In this document: positions 5,316 through 9,110 of the stretch, in pieces | How the letters are laid out: each line of letters opens with the position of its first letter | How positions within the stretch are numbered: position 1 is the first letter of the stretch | Notes under the pieces: generated by a model | The model's input: only the letters and a program-made list of their open reading frames with translations | Databases searched by the model: none | What the model was told of the DNA's origin: nothing | Program-made: the position numbers and the translations under genes | Assembly: GCA_023443925.1 (NCBI GenBank) | Contig: JAEZSL010000046.1 | Coordinates: 1-9,110, forward strand | DNA: 9,110 nucleotides | Origin: Bacillota bacterium | Lineage (GTDB): Bacteria; Bacillota_A; Clostridia; Lachnospirales; Lachnospiraceae | Direction: 5' to 3'

Positions 5316-5591
5316 ATGCAATTTGTTTTTATTTTTTATGTTCTAAATGCTGTTTTATAGAATTGTATCTGTTTGATCTCTGGTATTCTCTGGTATCGGA
5401 TATGGAAGTGCCGGCTAACTTACTATTAACTCTGCATTTTGTATCTTCTATAGGAGCTAAATGGTTAAAGTGTTCTTGATACCCGTAATAATTGTAATAT
5501 ACCATAGTTAATTGATTAGTTATGTAATGCAGCTTGGTCCAAATAACTTTAGTGTGATTTGACTCGCGAAATACATTATAGTCGTTAGAAG

Positions 5592-5737
5592 AATAGCAAA
5601 AGGGGCTATTCTTTACGGTTTATTACAGGAATGCATGGCGTTAGTTTAGATAGTTCCGCTAAGGACATCCGAGCCATTGGAAAAATAGCTTAAGCGGTTA
5701 TTCTTCACAGTTTATGCCAGGAAGGCATGGGTTTAGT
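5592..5737 (+). repeat. Pair of 54-bp imperfect direct repeats with a conserved hairpin
   Basis: 5592-5645 and 5684-5737 align without gaps at about 43 of 54 bases. Both begin with a hairpin AATAGC-N7-GYTATT; the stem is kept although the loop has changed, and the one stem change (C to T) leaves a G-T pair. Both end in GCATGG followed by TTAGT. A third GCATGGG occurs at 5798-5804 after another hairpin. Confidence 0.7.
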
Positions 5738-5796
5738 GTGAAATAAAATGTTTTTCACACTCTTATTTGGGCAGTACCACAAGCTGGCTTGTGGTA
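5735..5796 (+). repeat. Two strong hairpins in tandem
   Basis: AGTGTGAAA (5735-5743) pairs with TTTCACACT (5753-5761), nine pairs and a 9-base loop. TACCACAAG (5775-5783) pairs with CTTGTGGTA (5788-5796), nine pairs and a CTGG loop. Neither is followed by a T-run, so terminators are unlikely; structured RNA or protein-binding palindromes are possible. Confidence 0.7.
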
Positions 5797-5864
5797 TGCA
5801 TGGGTGAATTACCTCACGAAATGTATACGAGTTATTATAAAAATAGAATATAAATTTTTCTTAC

Positions 5865-5904
5865 TTGACGTTACGCAAAATGTAATGTTATAATCTGTGT
5901 AACG
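5865..5904 (+). promoter_or_regulatory. Promoter and operator of the regulator-MFS operon
   Basis: TTGACG (5865-5870), an 18-bp spacer and TATAAT (5889-5894) form a strong promoter. Overlying it is a 34-bp imperfect palindrome (5870-5903) arranged GTTAC-N7-GTAAT-GTTAT-N7-GTAAC. It covers the spacer and -10 box and fits the binding of a regulator dimer or dimer pair. The winged-helix protein encoded next is the natural candidate, giving autoregulation of the operon. Confidence 0.75.
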
Positions 5905-5983
5905 AGTGTTATTTATAATCGTAAAGAAAGAATCAAAAGTTATTTGAAGAATCATATAAAGAATGAAGAATAGCTTGAAGGAT

Positions 5984-6019
5984 CGAATAATCAAAAAGGA
6001 ACGAATAATTAAAAAGGAA
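5984..6019 (+). repeat. 18-bp tandem duplication in the regulator leader
   Basis: Two 18-bp units (5984-6001 and 6002-6019) differ at one base. Each ends in AAAAAGGAA, a Shine-Dalgarno-like sequence, and the true ribosome binding site AAGGAAGG follows at 6020-6027. Confidence 0.85.
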
Positions 6020-6037
6020 AAGGAAGGCAGAAAGTAT

Positions 6038-6613
6038 ATGGAGAAAGTTAGACTTACCACAAAAAAAGAGTTGGAAATATACATGAATCCGGTTAGGCAG
6101 CAGCTGCTCCGTCAGCTGGAAATCTCTAAAACACCGATGACGCCCAAAATGCTGGCGGATAAGCTTGGTATCTCGGCTTCGGGAGTACAGCATCATATCA
6201 GAAAGCTGATATCTCTTGGTGTGATTTTGCTGGATCATACCGAACAGATTAACGGAATCACGGCAAGTTTTTACAAGCCGGCTGAAGTGACCGTTCAGAT
6301 AGGACTGGATATGGACGATAATGCAGCACCTCAGAGAGAAGTACTGATTCAGCAGAGAATTTCAAAAGTCTATGAAGGGTTTTTATCTGCGAAGAAATCC
6401 AGGGTAAGCCAATATGAAAATCCCGATCCGGAATTACTGCGGCAATGGGGAGATATAATGAACGGCGTTGTCCACTTAACAGAACAGGAATCCGGAGAAC
6501 TTATGAGAATTATTTCCGAATATATTGAAAGCCATGCAAAGCCTGCCTCAGACCGGTCGCCCTGGGAGTATAGTTTAATATTATATAACACCGAGGAGGA
6601 ACTGAATGACTAG
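6038..6613 (+). CDS. Winged-helix (ArsR-like) transcriptional regulator
   Basis: A 191-residue DNA-binding protein, probably the local repressor of the transporter encoded next. The N-terminal third is a winged helix: YMNPVRQQLLRQL (about 15-27), the helix-turn-helix MTPKMLADKLGISASGVQHH (about 34-53), and a wing near HTEQINGITASFYKP (about 68-82). This resembles ArsR-type domains. The C-terminal part (about 85-191) is a mostly helical domain of unknown role, perhaps for dimerisation or ligand binding. The frame is open back to an ATG at 5963 that lacks a ribosome binding site and would translate the tandem duplication. AAGGAAGG 10 bases before 6038 makes this ATG the better start. The gene overlaps the MFS gene by eight bases, so the two are coupled. 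A palindrome over the promoter suggests autoregulation. Confidence 0.88.
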   Translation: MEKVRLTTKKELEIYMNPVRQQLLRQLEISKTPMTPKMLADKLGISASGVQHHIRKLISLGVILLDHTEQINGITASFYKPAEVTVQIGLDMDDNAAPQREVLIQQRISKVYEGFLSAKKSRVSQYENPDPELLRQWGDIMNGVVHLTEQESGELMRIISEYIESHAKPASDRSPWEYSLILYNTEEELND

Positions 6614-7805
6614 AATACATCAGGCAATCATTTTTATTAATAACTTTTCATTTGGTTTAATTATACCGGTAATGAACCTGATTCTGCTGGAAAGAGGCGC
6701 AAGCCTTAAGAGTCTGCCTATCCTTATGGCATTGTACGCGGTTACGGTACTATGTTTTGAGCTGCCAAGCGGAATTTGTGCTGATTTGTACGGCAGGAAA
6801 AAAGTGTTTTTAATCTCCTGCCTAACCCAGTTGATTTCGATGTTATTACTGGTATTTGCCAGTGACATAATATGGCTGGCATTTGCCATATTATTTAATG
6901 GATTAAGCCGTTCCTTTGCTTCCGGAAGTCTGGATGCCCTCATCATAGATCATTCTCTTGCGGCACACGGAGAAGCCGTGCTATCTAAGGTTACATCGCG
7001 GCTGGCAGTTTTGGAAGGAATCGGGCATGCGGTGGGTGGTATCGCTGGTGGGTTTATAGCTTATGCTATGGGGAATCAGTTTAATATCCTGTTACGCGGA
7101 GGGTTTACTGCATTAATTTTTCTTCTCTGTATCCGGTATGTCAAGGATTTGCATGACACAGAAAAGGAGGAATGGGTTTCGCTGCCGGAACATTTAAAAA
7201 TGGGAAGAGATTTCGTGTCCTCCGTACCGGCATTAAAACTTCTGCTGGCAGGTGTATTCTTTTACGGTTTTTTCATCATTTCCTTAGAAACATACTGGCA
7301 GCCGGCATTTATGAATATGAATGTTCAAACAGATAATACCTGGCTGCTTGGTGTTATTACCTTTGCAAGCTTTATGGCAGCAGTATCCGGTAATACCCTG
7401 TCCCAGAAACTGCTTCACAAATTTCCGGCTCATCAGTGGAAGATTTACTATATAAGCCGGATAATACTAAGTCTTGGCATCGTCTTTCTGTCACTGCAAA
7501 TGAGCAGTATTGGGTTTCTAATTGGTTATATAAGCATATATCTGCTTACAGGTACCGGCAATGTGGCTGAAAATACCATAGTCAATCAATGCACACCAAA
7601 TAAAATGAGAGCCAGTATACTTTCTGTCAGTTCTTTTTTATCCCAGGCCGGTGTTATGTGCTCCTCTATATTTAGCAGTATTATGGTAAACCGTCTTCAA
7701 ATCAACGGAATCTGGAGAGTAACCGGAATTATGCTGGGTGGGTATGTACTTTTTGTTACCGTCATTACATACCTGGGTAACCGGAAACATCTCGTAAATA
7801 ATTAA
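6606..7805 (+). CDS. MFS transporter
   Basis: A 399-residue membrane protein of the major facilitator superfamily, with hydrophobic stretches consistent with 12 transmembrane helices in two halves. The loop between helices 2 and 3 carries the motif A-like ADLYGRKKVF (residues about 59-68), typical of drug/proton antiporters, preceded by FELPSGI. The central loop lies near residues 180-205 (KDLHDTEKEEWVSLPEH). The ATG lies inside the end of the regulator gene (overlap 6606-6613), with GAGGAGGA at 6593-6600 giving a strong ribosome binding site. Pairing with a dedicated winged-helix regulator suggests an inducible efflux pump or uptake system. The substrate is not evident. No clear terminator follows. 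Confidence 0.92.
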   Translation: MTRIHQAIIFINNFSFGLIIPVMNLILLERGASLKSLPILMALYAVTVLCFELPSGICADLYGRKKVFLISCLTQLISMLLLVFASDIIWLAFAILFNGLSRSFASGSLDALIIDHSLAAHGEAVLSKVTSRLAVLEGIGHAVGGIAGGFIAYAMGNQFNILLRGGFTALIFLLCIRYVKDLHDTEKEEWVSLPEHLKMGRDFVSSVPALKLLLAGVFFYGFFIISLETYWQPAFMNMNVQTDNTWLLGVITFASFMAAVSGNTLSQKLLHKFPAHQWKIYYISRIILSLGIVFLSLQMSSIGFLIGYISIYLLTGTGNVAENTIVNQCTPNKMRASILSVSSFLSQAGVMCSSIFSSIMVNRLQINGIWRVTGIMLGGYVLFVTVITYLGNRKHLVNN

Positions 7806-7820
7806 TCTCTATAAAATCAG

Positions 7821-7849
7821 TTGTATCCCTTATGAATATACGATATAGT
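7821..7849 (+). promoter_or_regulatory. Candidate promoter of the first GNAT gene
   Basis: TTGTAT (7821-7826), a 17-bp spacer and TATAGT (7844-7849) give a moderate sigma-A promoter. Transcription would start about 35-40 bases ahead of the acetyltransferase start codon. Confidence 0.4.
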
Positions 7850-7893
7850 TAATTAAAGATATCATATTTCAGTTAGAAGGGGAGAGGATGTAT

Positions 7894-8367
7894 ATGGATA
7901 TTAGATTTATCAATGCTGAAAACCGGCAGCAGGTCAATGAATTTATCCGTTCCAGCTGGTTTTCTACCGATATAATTATACGGGGTGAAGTAGTGGATAC
8001 GACAGTACTGGAGGGAATTGCAGTTTATGATAAAGAAGAACTGCTGGGCCTGTTAACCTTCCGTATAAAGGACAAGGAGTTAGAGATCGTGTCTCTGGAT
8101 AGTATCCAAGAGAACCAGGGAATCGGTTCGGCTCTGATGAATAGGATAAAGGAAGAGGCAGTTAAAAGAAATTGTAATAAAATTAAACTAATTACGACCA
8201 ATGATAACCTGAATGCACTAATGTTTTACCAAAAGCGCGGTTATGACATGGTTCAGGTCTATCCCAATGCCCTGGATTTGTCAAGAAGGTTAAAACCGAC
8301 AATCCCTCTTACCGGCAATTATGGCATTCCATTAAAACATGAGATAGAATTTGAATTGGTTTTGTAA
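7894..8367 (+). CDS. GNAT-family N-acetyltransferase
   Basis: A 157-residue enzyme of the GNAT fold, expected to transfer acetyl from acetyl-CoA to an amine; the acceptor is unknown. The pyrophosphate-binding motif A is SIQENQGIGSALM (about residues 68-80, Q-x-x-G-x-G type), after the strand LEIVSLD. Motif B is NLNALMFYQKRGY (about 101-113), with the tyrosine typical of the catalytic region. The C-terminal strand is HEIEFELVL. Two in-frame ATGs are possible. The one at 7888 lies almost on top of AGGGGAGAGG (7878-7887), too close for initiation. The one at 7894 is properly spaced and is chosen here; the other start would add only two residues. Confidence 0.9.
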   Translation: MDIRFINAENRQQVNEFIRSSWFSTDIIIRGEVVDTTVLEGIAVYDKEELLGLLTFRIKDKELEIVSLDSIQENQGIGSALMNRIKEEAVKRNCNKIKLITTNDNLNALMFYQKRGYDMVQVYPNALDLSRRLKPTIPLTGNYGIPLKHEIEFELVL

Positions 8368-8701
8368 AATGCGATGCATTAAATAGTGAGCAAGCAAGCA
8401 GCGTTTGATGGCAACTGGTATTGATTATAAATAGTGAGTGATATAATAAATGTTTGATTGGCAAACAGTGACTGATAAACAGGTATTGGCAAACACTGAT
8501 AATAACAAGTATTGTAGGTAAACATTAAACTGATAGGCTACGTGCAGGTATTTAATAATAACAGATGCACCATATATGCATTAGCATAAAACCTTACTAC
8601 GATATTGCTTGACATGCCGAACCGATAGTATAAATTTATTGATGGCATAAATATGATAATAAGAAACAAACAGGGATAAATTTCATATAAGAGGACGGTT
8701 T
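8368..8701 (+). other. Repeat-rich spacer between the two acetyltransferase genes
   Basis: No gene is seen in these 334 bases. ATTGGCAAACA occurs at 8457-8467 and again at 8485-8495 (28 bases apart), with a looser third version at 8511-8524 and related words (GGCAACTGGTATTG) at 8410-8423. The first copy is part of an inverted repeat TGTTTG-N5-CAAACA (8451-8467). Together these form a degenerate array with a period of about 26-28 bases. The remainder is AT-rich with one candidate promoter. Confidence 0.6.
8609..8636 (+). promoter_or_regulatory. Candidate promoter of the second GNAT gene
   Basis: A perfect TTGACA (8609-8614) is followed after 16 bases by TAAATT (8631-8636), or after 14 bases by TATAAA (8629-8634). 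Spacing is slightly short for the better -10 box. The leader to the ATG at 8702 would be about 60 bases. Confidence 0.45.
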
Positions 8702-9110
8702 ATGGGAGAAAACTTGAAATTTCAAAAGGGAAATAAGAAAGATGCTGACCGGATCTATGAGTTATTTTCAATGGGAATTATGGAGATGACGGCAAATGGG
8801 ATAAATCAGTGGGATGAGATTTACCCCAATAGAAATGACATAGACGAAGATCTTGAGAAAGAAGAACTGTTTGTGGGTATGTCTGGAAATGAAATTGCCG
8901 TTGCCTATGTACTAAATAAAGAATGTGACGAACAATATCTTACCGGAAAATGGCTCTTAGATACGGAGAATTATGTAGTCATACACCGGTTATGTGTACA
9001 CCCAAACTTTCAAAGAAAAGGGATCGGAAAAAGAACCTTGCAGCATATCGAAGAAACAGCAAAACAGCAGGGAATCCGAGCCATACGTCTGGATGCCTTT
9101 TCTCAAAACC
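8702..9110 (+). CDS. GNAT-family N-acetyltransferase (3' partial)
   Basis: The frame runs open from the ATG at 8702 to the right edge, giving 136 residues; the C-terminus is outside the window. AAGAGGA (8689-8695) lies 6 bases before the ATG. The N-terminal part contains NGINQWDEIYPNRNDI (about 36-51), a pattern typical of a common bacterial GNAT subgroup. Motif A is IHRLCVHPNFQRKGIGKRTL (about 95-114), with the Q/R-x-x-G-x-G acetyl-CoA loop. It is not closely similar to the neighbouring acetyltransferase, so a recent tandem duplication is unlikely. The substrate is unknown. Confidence 0.9.
   Translation, partial: MGENLKFQKGNKKDADRIYELFSMGIMEMTANGINQWDEIYPNRNDIDEDLEKEELFVGMSGNEIAVAYVLNKECDEQYLTGKWLLDTENYVVIHRLCVHPNFQRKGIGKRTLQHIEETAKQQGIRAIRLDAFSQN

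Larger units (their letters stand above)
5563..5846 (+). repeat. Pair of 34-bp imperfect direct repeats
   Basis: 5563-5596 and 5813-5846 align without gaps at about 24 of 34 bases (shared CTC-CGAAAT at the start and AATAG at the end). The second copy lies just before the regulator promoter. The first runs straight into the 54-bp repeat at 5592. Confidence 0.55.
5316..5864. other. Long non-coding region with degenerate repeats and hairpins
   Basis: No convincing gene lies in these roughly 550 bases. The left part (5316-5547) has a tandem 10-bp duplication CTCTGGTATT (5378-5397, last base differing) and little else. From 5548 on, the DNA is built of imperfect direct repeats and stable hairpins, listed separately. 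The layout suggests repeated duplication of an ancestral promoter or structured RNA region ahead of the winged-helix regulator. Confidence 0.6.

Noticed and set aside
5461..5511. Possible 16-residue hydrophobic peptide (MVKVFLIPVIIVIYHS) after AGGAG
   Set aside because: The ribosome binding site is only 4 bases from the ATG, there is no promoter nearby and no second line of evidence. Frames this short arise often by chance.
8457..8524. CRISPR array
   Set aside because: The repeated word is only 11 bp, has two exact copies and there are no cas genes nearby.

Overview
The window looks like chromosome from a low-GC Gram-positive anaerobe of class Clostridia, probably Lachnospiraceae-like. This rests on strong AGGAGG-type ribosome binding sites, consensus sigma-A promoters, AT-rich spacers and the mix of gene families. 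The genus cannot be fixed from the sequence alone. There is no rRNA, tRNA, CRISPR array or recognisable insertion sequence.

Layout. (1) 1-1516: the 3' part of an ABC exporter operon, an ATPase cut by the window edge and overlapping its ABC-2 type permease by one base. (2) 1517-3233: a MarR-family regulator with a consensus promoter whose 17-bp spacer holds a perfect inverted repeat. The identical 16-bp site recurs just after the regulator gene, ahead of an alpha/beta hydrolase, suggesting one small regulon. (3) 3401-4238: a self-contained putative DNA inversion switch. Two 38-bp recombination-type sites with identical, oppositely oriented 10-bp spacers flank a 186-aa single-domain tyrosine recombinase of FimB/FimE-like size. 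A good outward-facing promoter lies just inside the left site. (4) 4344-5150: an HD-GYP c-di-GMP phosphodiesterase gene directly beyond the right site, with a hairpin leader and a strong downstream terminator. (5) 5316-6037: a long non-coding stretch with degenerate duplications and hairpins, ending in a regulated promoter. (6) 6038-7805: a winged-helix regulator overlapping an MFS transporter gene. (7) 7894 to the right edge: two GNAT acetyltransferases separated by a repeat-rich spacer; the second is cut by the window edge.

The main find is the inversion switch. As sequenced, the outward promoter (minus strand, 3448-3476) points left, away from the phosphodiesterase gene and antisense towards the hydrolase. 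Inverting the roughly 800-bp segment would place this promoter about 150 bp upstream of the phosphodiesterase start, reading into it. The recombinase gene would also then read toward the phosphodiesterase. The sequence therefore suggests phase-variable control of c-di-GMP turnover, captured here in the probable low-expression orientation. The architecture is read directly from the sequence; switching itself is inference.
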